This document shows, piece by piece, positions 37,039-48,328 of a DNA stretch of 64,000 nucleotides. Positions within the stretch are counted from its first letter, which is position 1; each line of letters opens with the position of its first letter. A program made the position numbers and the translations under genes. The stretch spans positions 1,287,001-1,351,000 of the forward strand of contig CATNEN010000030.1 in the NCBI GenBank assembly GCA_950097015.1, written 5' to 3'. This DNA is from Macrostomum hystrix (lineage: Eukaryota > Platyhelminthes > Macrostomidae). Under the pieces are notes generated by a model that ran no database searches, was not told where the DNA came from, and saw only the letters and a list, made by a program, of their open reading frames with translations.

Positions 37039-37080
37039 ACTATTTACGGAATTATCGCAACGAAAACCCACAACATCAAC

Positions 37081-38310
37081 TGCATCATGTCATACATCTA
37101 TCTACCCTCCTCAACCCCCAATGTCCATCTAAAATCTCAAGAATTACAAGTTCTGCAGGCAGTAGCAGCTGCTTTGTATATTTTAGTCGCGGTTTTCGCA
37201 TACAGTCCTATTGGTCAGCTCGCTTGCCAGCAGTAATAATGCTGACTGGAGCCATCCTATTGGCTATGAGAAATTCAAACAGGGATTTGGGACGAATTTC
37301 GGTACCGAAAAAATGGACAAATGACCGACAAGTTTGCATGCCATCCAAATGTGACCCTCTAAATCTCGAAGACTATATTTTTAAGCTTCGATACTTGTGC
37401 CCCGAATATAAACTAAAGAGTCCTGTTATATTGTAAGCTGGTTTTCTCATTTCCTAACTTCTTAAATTTTAAGGTAAGTTTTGCAACTCAGATGGCTTTC
37501 TATTCTACTCAGAATTTTTTGAGATTTATAACCAGGAGACTTTGTAACCAGTATATCATTTGCTTTGAATTTCATTGTCAAACAGCCATGTTAAAAATGA
37601 TTTACAGATTTTTATTTGAATCGTTATTTCACATACTGAATTCAGTTTTATCAAAGTCTGTCAATCTGAAATCTTCCGAAATTCACAATTCGTTCGTTGC
37701 ATGTATAAAGCTGCCGTCTCTTTCACAGGCTTGTCATAAAATCTACGAAAGTGAAGCAATTAGCAGTACAGGTCGGCGACTACTTTGGCCCGTCTGGAAA
37801 GCAGAAATAGAAGGAGAAGCTTTTGCGGATGCGGCATTGCTGAAAATTAGAGGTGAAAAATTATCGGGAAAAAGGACAGAAAAGTGGCAGCCGCTAAGTT
37901 CTGCGGACGTGCGCGATGCATGAAGCTAAAGTAAAATGTACTTTCTTCTGTTCTAGTCTTTCGCTTCGGGAAATTTTTTTTAACCTGTCGGCTTTTTGGT
38001 CCCAACGTCTGTTTCTACTAGGAGAAGAATTGGAATTCCTTGACTTCCAACGTTTTAGTATCGGTGTTTGTTTTCTTTCAATTTAGTCTGGCAATTAGAG
38101 TTGCGACAGCCACACTTTACCATTTGACTCGGAAAACTAGAATATGGCCTTCAAACTCACCGTATTCCCAATCCATCATTTCTTTCGGATAAGAATATTC
38201 TTCCGAATCCTAAAATCCAATTAACTGGAATCCCATGTTAAATGACATCCCCACTTCTCGATATCCCTATTTTTAGAACTCTCAGTTTTTCTGAATCCCA
38301 ACATCATGAA
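37081..38310. other. intergenic sequence, no gene supported
   Basis: Contains two open frames (70 codons at 37,224 and 143 codons at 37,492-37,923) without recognisable domains. Two ATTGG (inverted CCAAT) boxes lie near 37,211 and 37,256. I would not call a gene here. Confidence 0.35.
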
Positions 38311-39272
38311 ATCCCAGTTTGCCTGAATCCCAATCCTCTTCGAAATTCCAGTTTGCCTGAATCCCAATCAAATGAAATCCCAGTTCGCCTGAGTCACAAT
38401 CCTCTTTGAAATCCCAGTTTGCTCTGAATCCCAATCAAATGAAATCCCATTTTGCCTGAATCCCAATCGAATGAAATCCCAGTTCGCCTGAATCACAATC
38501 CTCTTTGAAATCCCAGTTTGCCTGAATCCCAATCCTCTTTGAAATCCCAGTTTGCTCTGAATCCCAATCCTCTTTGAAATCCCAGTTTGCTCTGAATCCC
38601 AATCCTCTTTGAAATCCCAGTTTGCTCTGAATCCCAATCCTCTTTGAAATCCCAGTTTGCTCTGAATCCCCATCCTCTTTGAAATCCCAGTTTGCTCTGA
38701 ATCCCCATCCTCTTTGAAATCACAGTTTGCTCTGAATCCCCATCCTCTTTGAAATCCCATTTTGCTCTGAATCCCAATCCTCTTTGAAATCCCAGTTTGC
38801 CTGAATCCCCATCCTCTTTGAAATCCCATTTTGCTCTGAATCCCCATCCTCTTTGAAATCCCATTTTGCTCTGAATCCCCATCCTCTTTGAAATCCCAGT
38901 TTGCCTGAATCCCCATCCTCTTTGAAATCCCAGTTTGCCTGAATCCCCATCCTCTTTGAAATCACAGTTTGCTCTGAATCCCCATCCTCTTTGAAATCCC
39001 ATTTTGCTCTGAATCCCCATCCTCTTTGAAATCCCATTTTGCTCTGAATCTAAATGGAATGAAATCCCAGGTTGCATGAATCCCGATCCTCTTTGAAATC
39101 CCAGATTTTCTGAATCCCAATAGAATGAAATCCCAGATTTTCTGAATCCCAATAGAATGAAATCCCAGATTTTCTGAATCCCAATAGAATGAAATCCCAG
39201 ATTTTCTGAATCCCAATAGATTGAAATCCCATTTTTCCTGAATCCCAATCGAATGAAATCCCAGTTTGCCGA
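38311..39272 (+). repeat. 34/35-bp minisatellite
   Basis: Units carry GAAATCCCAGTTTGCTCTGA followed by ATCCCCATCCTCTTT. A one-base-shorter variant has TTTGCCTGA. At both ends a shorter subunit of GAATCCCAATAGAAT type takes over, so the long unit probably arose from a dimer. Minus-strand frames of up to 262 codons are artefacts. Confidence 0.95.
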
Positions 39273-39721
39273 ATTCCTCATTTCTTCAACTCACTCTCTA
39301 AATATTTCTAATTACTTATGTATTAAAGGTATTGATGTTCAATGCCATGAACAGTGCAGCCATGAAGCGAGACCAGCAACATAGAATGGAAATGCCTGAG
39401 CAACAGAAACTAATGCATACGTTCAGCCTCAGTTCTGCAATTCAAATGCATGCGTAATTTGCATGCGGCATATGGGCAAACAGCTTTGCTTTACCAGCAG
39501 CCCTGACACACCCAATTGAGCTGGTAAGAAAGCTTATTTACATTCTGCCAGTAGAAGGGCTTGTCATTAATTTCCCCAAAATTTTTTCTAGAAAAAATTG
39601 TTTTCCAACTGCCAAGCTTGTTTAACTGTGAAGATTGTGTAATAGAAAATTAATGCGATTAAGTGAATTAAATTTCAACGCGTTCCTTCACTTCCGTTGT
39701 CCTATGACTGACAGACTGTAC
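39273..39721. other. unique spacer, no gene seen
   Basis: Nothing recognisable. Confidence 0.4.
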
Positions 39722-40106
39722 CCTGACATACTGTACTCAAGCTCTGACTGACATACTGTACTCAAGCTCTGACTGACATACTGTACTCAAGCTCTGACTG
39801 AAATACTGTACTCAAGCTCTGACTGACATACTGTACTCAAGCTCTGACTGACATACTGTACTCAAGCTCTGACTGACATACTGTACTCAAGCTCTGACTG
39901 ACATACTGTACTCAAGCTCTGACTGACATACTGTACTCAAGCTCTGACTGACATACTGTACTCAAGCTCTGACTGACATACTGTACTCAAGCTCTGACTG
40001 ACATACTGTACTCAAGCTCTGACTGACATACTGTACTCAAGCTCTGACTGACATACTGTACTCAAGCTCTGACTGACATACTGTACTCAAGCTCTGACTG
40101 ACATAC
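39722..40106 (+). repeat. 25-bp minisatellite
   Basis: About 15 nearly perfect units combining ACATACTGTACTCAAG with CTCTGACTG. Only one internal substitution (AAATAC) was noticed, so the array looks recently homogenised. Confidence 0.95.
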
Positions 40107-40590
40107 TCTCCTTCTCCCACTCTGTCTCTCAAACTCTCATTCTCCCACTCTCCCTCTCACGCTCTCCCTCTCACGCTCTCCCTCTCCCACTCTCCCTCTC
40201 ACGCTCTCCCTCTCCCGCTCTCCTTCTCACACTCTCCCTCTCACGCTCTCCCTCTCCCACTCTCCCTCTCACGCTCTCCCTCTCTCACTCTCCTTCTCAC
40301 ACTTTCCCTCTCACGCTCTCCCTCTCTCACTCTCCCTCTCCCACTCTCCTTCTCACGCTCTCCCTCTCACGCTCTCCCTCTCCCACTCTCCCTCTCTCAC
40401 TCTCCCTCTCCCACTCTCCCTCTCACGCTCTCCCTCTCCCACTCTCCCTCTCCCACTCTCCCTCTCCCACTCTCCTTCTCACGCTCTCCCTCTCACGCTC
40501 TCCCTCTCCCACTCTCCCTCTCTCACTCTCCCTCTCCCACTCTCCCTCTCTCACTCCCTCATTCTCTCGTTCTCCCCTTCTCCCACTACC
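40107..40590 (+). repeat. 12-bp pyrimidine-tract minisatellite
   Basis: About 480 bp of nearly pure C/T on the plus strand, built from CTCTCCCTCTCA, CTCTCCCTCTCC and CTCTCCTTCTCA forms with isolated CACG steps. It follows directly on the 25-bp array. Such tracts can form intramolecular triplex DNA. Confidence 0.9.
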
Positions 40591-41212
40591 ACTCTTTCCT
40601 CCTCCAGCAGTCCCACTCCTACTCCCAGCCTCGCTATCCTACTTGATGCAGTACGAGAAATTCTTAGAAATCAGACACACAACCCGACAAACCAATCGGA
40701 CAGAAGGAACAGCAAAGTGAGCACTGACTCTAAAATGCACCGCGTGTACTTATCAGCGGCTAACCGTGAACTAAAATAATTTAGCAACGCGCTATCTCAT
40801 CTCGCTATATAATCCTGCTAATTATAAGCTTCTCTTTATTTGAATTCATCTGTCCATTCCTGCGGTAAATCTAATTACGCTTCACTGGGATTCGACAAAA
40901 GAGGAACTGGCGTAGCGCATCTGGTTAGGAAAAAATGGCTTCTGCTCGTTGTGTAGGATTACCACGAGTGTAGAGGTGCTCCGACTGAGTTAGGGGAAAT
41001 AAATCCTCACATCGCTGAATTAAAGGAAGTTGAGACAGAAAAAGATTGCACAAAGTCTAAAATAGTTGCCAAATGGACTATAAGAATCCCAATTACGAGT
41101 ATCGTTTAAGGAGGAGGAGGATAAGGGACACAAAATGACAACTAAGGATAGTGTGGGTCTTAAGAATAGGAAAAGAGGTCATGAGAATGGAGATGAAGGG
41201 GAATCCGAATGG
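40591..41212. other. unique sequence with a SINE remnant
   Basis: No gene. See the SINE-like segment at 40,915-40,990. Confidence 0.4.
40915..40990 (+). repeat. tRNA-derived SINE remnant
   Basis: GGCGTAGCGCATCTGGTTAGG resembles a tRNA 5' half with A-box. A shortened GGATTACCACGAG stands where the B-box should be. Confidence 0.4.
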
Positions 41213-44200
41213 GGATAAAGGGGCATGCGAATGGGGATAAAGGGGCATGAGAATGGGGATAAAGGGGATGAGCATGGTGAGTATGGGGATAAAGGGGCAT
41301 GCGAATGGGGATAAAGGGGCATGCGAATGGGGATAAAGGGGCATGCGAATGGGGATAAAGGGGATGAGCATGGTGAGTATGGGGATAAAGGGGCATGCGA
41401 ATGGGGATAAAGGGGATGAGTATGGTGAGTATGAGGATAAAGGGGATAAGCATGGTGAGTATGGGGATAAAGGGGCATGCGAATGGGGATAAAGGGGATG
41501 AGTTTGGTGAGTATGGGGATAAAGGGGCATGCGAATGGGGATAAAGGGGATGAGTATGGTGAGTATGAGGATAAAGGGGATGAGCATGGTGAGTATGAGG
41601 ATAAAGGGGATGAGTATGGTGAGTATGAGGATAAAGGGGATGAGCATGGTGAGTATGAGGATAAAGGGGATGAGTATGGTGAGTATGAGGATAAAGGGGA
41701 TGAGTATGGTGAGTATGAGGATAAAGGGGATGAGCATGGTGAGTATGGGGATAAAGGGGCATGCGAATGGGGATAAAGGGGATGAGTTTGGTGAGTATGG
41801 GGATAAAGGGGCATGCGAATGGGGATAAAGGGGATGAGTATGGTGAGTATGAGGATAAAGGGGATGAGCATGGTGAGTATGGGGATAAAGGGGCATGCGA
41901 ATGGGGATAAAGGGGATGAGCATGGTGAGTATGAGGATAAAGGGGATGAGTATGGTGAGTATGAGGATAAAGGGGATGAGCATGGTGAGTATGGGGATAA
42001 AGGGGCATGCGAATGGGGATAAAGGGGATGAGTATGGTGAGTATGAGGATAAAGGGGATGAGCATGGTGAGTATGGGGATAAAGGGGCATGCGAATGGGG
42101 ATAAAGGGGATGAGTATGGTGAGTATGGGGATAAAGGGGATGAGCATGGTGAGTATGGGGATAAAGGGGCATGCGAATGGGGATAAAGGGGATGAGCATG
42201 GTGAGTATGAGGATAAAGGGGATGAGTATGGTGAGTATGAGGATAAAGGGGATGAGCATGGTGATTATGGGGATAAAGGGGCATGCGAATGGGGATAAAG
42301 GGGATGAGTATGGTGAGTATGGGGATAAAGGGGATGAGCATGGTGAGTATGGGGATAAAGGGGCATGCGAATGGGGATAAAGGGGATGAGCATGGTGAGT
42401 ATGAGGATAAAGGGGATGAGCATGGTGAGTATGGGGATAAAGGGGCATGCGAATGGGGATAAAGGGGATGAGTTTGGTGAGTATGGGGATAAAGGGGCAT
42501 GCGAATGGGGATAAAGGGGATGAGTATGGTGAGTATGAGGATAAAGGGGATGAGCATGGTGAGTATGAGGATAAAGGGGATGAGTATGGTGAGTATGAGG
42601 ATAAAGGGGATGAGCATGGTGAGTATGAGGATAAAGGGGATGAGTATGGTGAGTATGAGGATAAAGGGGATGAGTATGGTGAGTATGAGGATAAAGGGGA
42701 TGAGCATGGTGAGTATGGGGATAAAGGGGCATGCGAATGGGGATAAAGGGGATGAGTATGGTGAGTATGGGGATAAAGGGGATGAGTATGGTGAGTATGA
42801 GGATAAAGGGGCATGCGAATGGGGATAAAGGGGATGAGCATGGTGAGTATGGGGATAAAGGGGCATGCGAATGGGGATAAAGGGGATGAGTATGGTGAGT
42901 ATGAGGATAAAGGGGATGAGCATGGTGAGTATGGGGATAAAGGGGCATGCGAATGGGGATAAAGGGGATGAGTTTGGTGAGTATGGGGATAAAGGGGCAT
43001 GCGAATGGGGATAAAGGGGATGAGTATGGTGAGTATGACGATAAAGGGGATGAGCATGGTGAGTATGGGGATAAAGGGGCATGCGAATGGGGATAAAGGG
43101 GATGAGTTTGGTGAGTATGGGGATAAAGGGGCATGCGAATGGGGATAAAGGGGATGAGTATGGTGAGTATGAGGATAAAGGGGATGAGCATGGTGAGTAT
43201 GAGGATAAAGGGGATGAGTATGGTGAGTATGAGGATAAAGGGGATGAGCATGGTGAGTATGGGGATAAAGGGGCATGCGAATGGGGATAAAGGGGATGAG
43301 TATGGTGAGTATGAGGATAAAGGGGATGAGCATGGTGAGTATGGGGATAAAGGGGCATGCGAATGGGGATAAAGGGGATGAGTTTGGTGAGTATGGGGAT
43401 AAAGCGGCATGCGAATGGGGATAAAGGGGATGAGTATGGTGAGTATGAGGATAAAGGGGATGAGCATGGTGAGTATGGGGATAAAGGGGCATGCGAATGG
43501 GGATAAAGGGGATGAGTATGGTGAGTATGGGGATAAAGGGGCATGCGAATGGGGATAAAGGGGATGAGTATGGTGAGTATGAGGATAAAGGGGATGAGCA
43601 TGGTGAGTATGAGGATAAAGGGGATGAGTATGGTGAGTATGAGGATAAAGGGGATGAGCATGGTGAGTATGGGGATAAAGGGGCATGCGAATGGGGATAA
43701 AGGGGATGAGTATGGTGAGTATGAGGATAAAGGGGATGAGCATGGTGAGTATGGGGATAAAGGGGCATGCGAATGGGGATAAAGGGGATGAGTTTGGTGA
43801 GTATGGGGATAAAGGGGCATGCGAATGGGGATAAAGGGGATGAGTATGGTGAGTATGAGGATAAAGGGGATGAGCATGGTGAGTATGGGGATAAAGGGGC
43901 ATGCGAATGGGGATAAAGGGGATGAGTTTGGTGAGTATGGGGATAAAGGGGCATGCGAATGGGGATAAAGGGGATGAGTATGGTGAGTATGAGGATAAAG
44001 GGGATGAGCATGGTGAGTATGAGGATAAAGGGGATGAGTATGGTGAGTATGAGGATAAAGGGGATGAGCATGGTGAGTATGGGGATAAAGGGGCATGCGA
44101 ATGGGGATAAAGGGGATGAGTATGGTGAGTATGAGGATAAAGGGGATGAGCATGGTGAGTATGGGGATAAAGGGGCATGCGAATGGGGATAAAGGGGATG

Positions 44201-45290
44201 AGTTTGGTGAGTATGGGGATAAAGGGGCATGCGAATGGGGATAAAGGGGATGAGTATGGTGAGTATGAGGATAAAGGGGATGAGCATGGTGAGTATGGGG
44301 ATAAAGGGGCATGCGAATGGGGATAAAGGGGATGAGTTTGGTGAGTATGGGGATAAAGGGGCATGCGAATGGGGATAAAGGGGATGAGTATGGTGAGTAT
44401 GAGGATAAAGGGGATGAGCATGGTGAGTATGAGGATAAAGGGGATGAGTATGGTGAGTATGAGGATAAAGGGGATGAGCATGGTGAGTATGGGGATAAAG
44501 GGGCATGCGAATGGGGATAAAGGGGATGAGTATGGTGAGTATGAGGATAAAGGGGATGAGCATGGTGAGTATGGGGATAAAGGGGCATGCGAATGGGGAT
44601 AAAGGGGATGAGTTTGGTGAGTATGGGGATAAAGCGGCATGCGAATGGGGATAAAGGGGATGAGTATGGTGAGTATGAGGATAAAGGGGATGAGCATGGT
44701 GAGTATGGGGATAAAGGGGCATGCGAATGGGGATAAAGGGGATGAGTTTGGTGAGTATGGGGATAAAGGGGCATGCGAATGGGGATAAAGGGGATGAGTA
44801 TGGTGAGTATGAGGATAAAGGGGATGAGCATGGTGAGTATGAGGATAAAGGGGATGAGTATGGTGAGTATGAGGATAAAGGGGATGAGCATGGTGAGTAT
44901 GGGGATAAAGGGGCATGCGAATGGGGATAAAGGGGATGAGTATGGTGAGTATGAGGATAAAGGGGATGAGCATGGTGAGTATGAGGATAAAGGGGATGAG
45001 TATGGTGAGTATGAGGATAAAGGGGATGAGCATGGTGAGTATGGGGATAAAGGGGCATGCGAATGGGGATAAAGGGGATGAGTATGGTGAGTATGAGGAT
45101 AAAGGGGATGAGCATGGTGAGTATGGGGATAAAGGGGCATGCGAATGGGGATAAAGGGGATGAGTATGGTGAGTATGGGGATAAAGTGGCATGCGAATGG
45201 GGATAAAGGGGATGAGTATGGTGAGTATGAGGATAAAGGGGATGAGCATGGTGAGTATGGGGATAAAGGGGCATGCGAATGGAGATACAG
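41213..45290 (+). repeat. Composite 22-bp + 30-bp minisatellite, 410-bp higher-order repeat, array 1
   Basis: Two modules both start GGATAAAGGGG. The 22-bp module continues CATGCGAATGG; the 30-bp module continues ATGAGTATGG (or ATGAGCATGG) plus TGAGTATGG. They combine into 52- and 82-bp blocks and then into a 410-bp higher-order unit, visible as identical spacing of the blocks at 43,081, 43,491, 43,901, 44,311 and 44,721. The minus strand has no stop codon in any frame, so open frames above 1,400 codons appear; these are artefacts. The array recurs at 48,258. Confidence 0.97.
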
Positions 45291-47791
45291 GGGCATGCGA
45301 ATGGAGACAAAGAGATATAAGAATGGGGATGAAGGGCTATAACAATGGGTAAAAAGTCCATAGAAATGCAAGTAGGAAGTTTTCAAAGGGAGTTTTCAGA
45401 CACCTGGCTGCCATGCGAACCCAAGTTTCTATCTCAGCTGATGCCAGCAACCAATTAACAGTTGGAAGAGGCAATTTAAGAATTCATTCTCCTGCTCAAG
45501 GACGCAAACTGTTTCCGTGGCAGTCAAACGCCAGGCTTCTCGGTCAGAATCTCGAAGCTCTAACCACTGGACTAGAAGCTTCCTTGAAACAATCACAGGG
45601 GAAAGAGTGATTGCAAAGGACAGGAACTTGGGTCAGGAACGCAGATATTATGCCAAAGCTTACTGACATGCTGTACTGTCAGTTGGGGATAAATATGGGA
45701 CAGATAGGGGTGGCGGAAAAGTATAGGAAATAGAGAAGGACCGCCGAGGTCTTGGATTTAACAAATCAATCACCCGATCATAGGGAGCTGTACGGCTAAA
45801 TTGGGTGACCTCTCCGTCTCCGCGTCGGCCCTCCTCACTCTCTCGCGAGAGCCTCCCGCCGAACCATCCGGCATCCGGCTTGATTGAGCCTTCTGGTAGC
45901 CTTGGGGAAAAGAAATAAATATCCCTATGGGGAAGCGAGTGATGCAGAGAGCGAGAGAAGCCTGGGCCTCAGAGACCAAGCAGTTCCGTCGTCGGCCTGT
46001 ACTGACAGGCAGGAGACGAAATGAAGTGCAGCAAAAACATACTTGAGAGGCTTAAGCAACGATTTCCTGCTGCTTTTTGTCGAGATGGCCGGCAGGAAGG
46101 GACTGAATGGGTGCATACAGGCAGAAATTTATCCATATTTGTTTCACATCGGTGGGTTTTACAATAAATAATATCTGTATCTCACCGCTTAATATTTTTA
46201 ACAGTCCCTATCTGCATGCCCAAATTTCAAATCCGGAAATAGAAAGGATTGTAACACAATCTAACACGGTTTAATAGATCCTTGACCCTGACCCTTGCAA
46301 TAGTTTGTAATGTAGTGCAGATTTACAGATTAACTAATTATAAATCTTGATTGCACCAAAAAATAACTAACCCCGTTGCCCATTTCGATTGCTTGTAACA
46401 TCAGCCAAGGTTTAGAATATATTTTCTCTCCATATCAAATACAATACTATCTGTCTAATTCATGATTTCCAATAATAATATGGCTCTAGCATATTGTCTA
46501 GTCCGGATGCTGCAGAGAATTTTATGTATGGTACGAGCTATCTGCACCAAGATATGGACTCTTTATGCATCACACTCGCGTAGTCCTTTATGTTTAATTG
46601 CAGAATACGTGCTTTAGTGCGATAGCCAATGTAGGAAGACTTATACATTAAGGACTCTATAGTTCGCGGGCCTAATCTAAAGTCCGTAAACCTTGTGGTG
46701 ACGAGATAGAATGTCGGAAAACGGAGGAAAGGGTTGGTGTCGAGGGGGTTCGAGTACTAGTCTATTATACTATTTATCGCGAGGCGCTCCAAGTTAGATT
46801 TAACATATATATATGATCCCAGCATGAACCAATAATTAGCTCACACTAAACAGAAAATGCGGTTCTTGTTGACACAATTTGAATACACTCGCATATAATA
46901 AATGGTTTTTAAAAAATTGCAATCATATGAGACTCACTCCATGCAACTAATCGATGAAGTGCAATCAGATAACAATATTAGCACACATTGCACAAAAAGC
47001 GAAGCTAGCACTGCATGCGCTGATCGCTTCCCAAATTTCAAATGCCAAGCTGTAGAGTCGAATGGAACCCGATCTGTATCTGGCCAGATTGTGCCGAATG
47101 TCCGATATGCATTAAAACACCTGGAGCTGGCTCGTGTTTTTTCTCTGCAAAGGCGCTCTTTGGGTGAGCTTTGTGTTTATCTTTTACGTTTTCTATTTCA
47201 ACCTATATGTCATTGAAATCACAGCAAACATTTTAATTTCCCTTTCCTTTGCCGATTTCGAGGGTGATTTGTACTCATTTTGAGACTTGTAAGAAAACTA
47301 GCATACTCGTAGAATGTGTCCGCGCAGATTTCGATTTTAAGCAGATTTATTAGAGACAAATTTATAAAGAGGACCGTATAAATTTGTTTTGTGTAATGCA
47401 AAATTTTTATGCTGATTTAGCAAGTTAAACAAAATAGAGCCATAAAATGCAATAGTCGGTTTGCTTAGCTATATGCCAAGCACTTAAGTAAAATAATTGA
47501 CAGATTAATATTTTTGATGGCTGCAAATTGATTAATAAATGAAAACTTTTAACCAGGATGCAATTAACGTAATTGATTAATGAATTGCGTTAAAAAAAAG
47601 TCTCGTTCACTGACAACCATCAAAGTGAGATGTTGATGACAGTCAACGTCCATAGAAATTTAGATCCATTTCAGTGTACATGGACATGAGTGCTCATTGG
47701 CAGAGTTTTCATGCAGTTGAAGTGATACAAAAATATAGCCTTAAATAAATTCGCAGGTCAAGCGGACGCTTCCAAGAATAGCAGTGTTACC
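45291..47791. other. Duplicated unique segment, copy 1 (5' flank of truncated GPCR)
   Basis: Matches 50,583-53,083 at a constant offset of 5,292 bp, without indels. Substitutions I found in this stretch: 46,493, 46,527, 46,647, 47,044, 47,451 and 47,725. It contains a SINE-like element and short open frames conserved only because the duplication is young. No independent gene is supported. Confidence 0.85.
45404..45583 (-). repeat. tRNA-derived SINE, degenerate (copy 1)
   Basis: On the minus strand, CCAGTGGTTAGAGCTTCG (A-box region), then GGCGTTTGACTGCC (degenerate B-box), then body motif CCTTGAGCAGGAGAATGAA, similar to the SINE at 30.2 kb. Duplicated at 50,696-50,875. Confidence 0.45.
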
Positions 47792-48328
47792 ATGGCGACA
47801 AACGCAAGTGCCAACGCATCCGATGTGCCGTACTACGCCGGTGCCCTGACCTATCCAGCCCTGCAGGCCTTCCTCACCTACAGCATTCCACTGGTGGTGG
47901 TGCTGGGCCTGTTTGGTAGTTACCTTGCTGTATCATCCTGTTTGAACATTCTGCTCCGTCCATAGTTTCTGATGCACAGAACACGTATAAAAAAGTCCAT
48001 ATTTTATTGATTTAATTTATTTTTTAACGATCTGATCCCAGGCAATTCCGTGGCCTTCGTCCTACTAAAGAACTCAGCCATGCGAAGCACGGCTCATTTC
48101 TACCTGTGCGCTCTGACCCTGTGCGACTCTCTCACCCTGCTCAGCATCCTGGCCTCTGTATGGGCCGGAGTCCTGCTCAGCGGCCACCTGCACCAGATGG
48201 GCTGGCACGGCACCTGGCTGCACACCGGACTACGCCAAATTCACCTGTGCCGGGCCAGGCATGCGAATGGGGATAAAGGGGATGAGTATGGTGAGTATGG
48301 GGATAAAGGGGCATGCGAATGGGGATAA
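47792..48328 (+). pseudogene. Truncated GPCR copy fused to minisatellite
   Basis: Duplicate of the first part of the GPCR at 53,084. Exon 1 is 47,792-47,915 and exon 2 starts at 48,042. Identity to the complete gene ends at 48,260, where CCAGGC runs into the 22-bp minisatellite module (shared GGC at the junction). The frame continues through about 22 repeat-encoded residues to a stop at 48,326-48,328, giving about 136 residues. It keeps TM1, TM2 and the first extracellular loop with the TM3 cysteine but lacks TM3-TM7, so it cannot be a working receptor. Created by the tandem duplication; promoter and start are intact, so it may be transcribed. Confidence 0.85.

Larger units (their letters stand above)
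36743..37075 (-). mobile_element. Solo LTR with heat-shock-element promoter
   Basis: 333 bp with inverted ends TGTTGT...ACAACA, flanked on both sides by the 5-bp duplication TCAAC (36,738-36,742 and 37,076-37,080). Removing the LTR and one TCAAC restores a continuous copy of the local repeat. No internal retrotransposon sequence remains, so this is a solo LTR left by recombination. On the minus strand a TATA box GCTATAAATAG (36,921-36,911) sits downstream of three heat-shock elements, so the LTR reads leftwards with transcription expected to start near 36,885. I cannot assign it to a superfamily; Gypsy, Copia and BEL elements all make 4-6 bp duplications. Confidence 0.8.

Noticed and set aside
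36743-37075. Promoter of an hsp70-type gene
   Set aside because: No heat-shock protein reading frame lies downstream on either strand, and the TCAAC duplication with TGTTGT/ACAACA ends shows an LTR.
37492-37923. 143-codon open frame as a gene
   Set aside because: No recognisable domain, AT-rich codons typical of the surrounding non-coding sequence, and no splice or promoter support.
41093-45386. Minus-strand open frames of 994-1,422 codons across the composite minisatellite
   Set aside because: All three minus frames are open because the repeat modules contain no stop triplet on that strand. Module lengths (22, 30) shift frame, so the same peptides cycle through each frame. No start context, domain or intron supports a protein.
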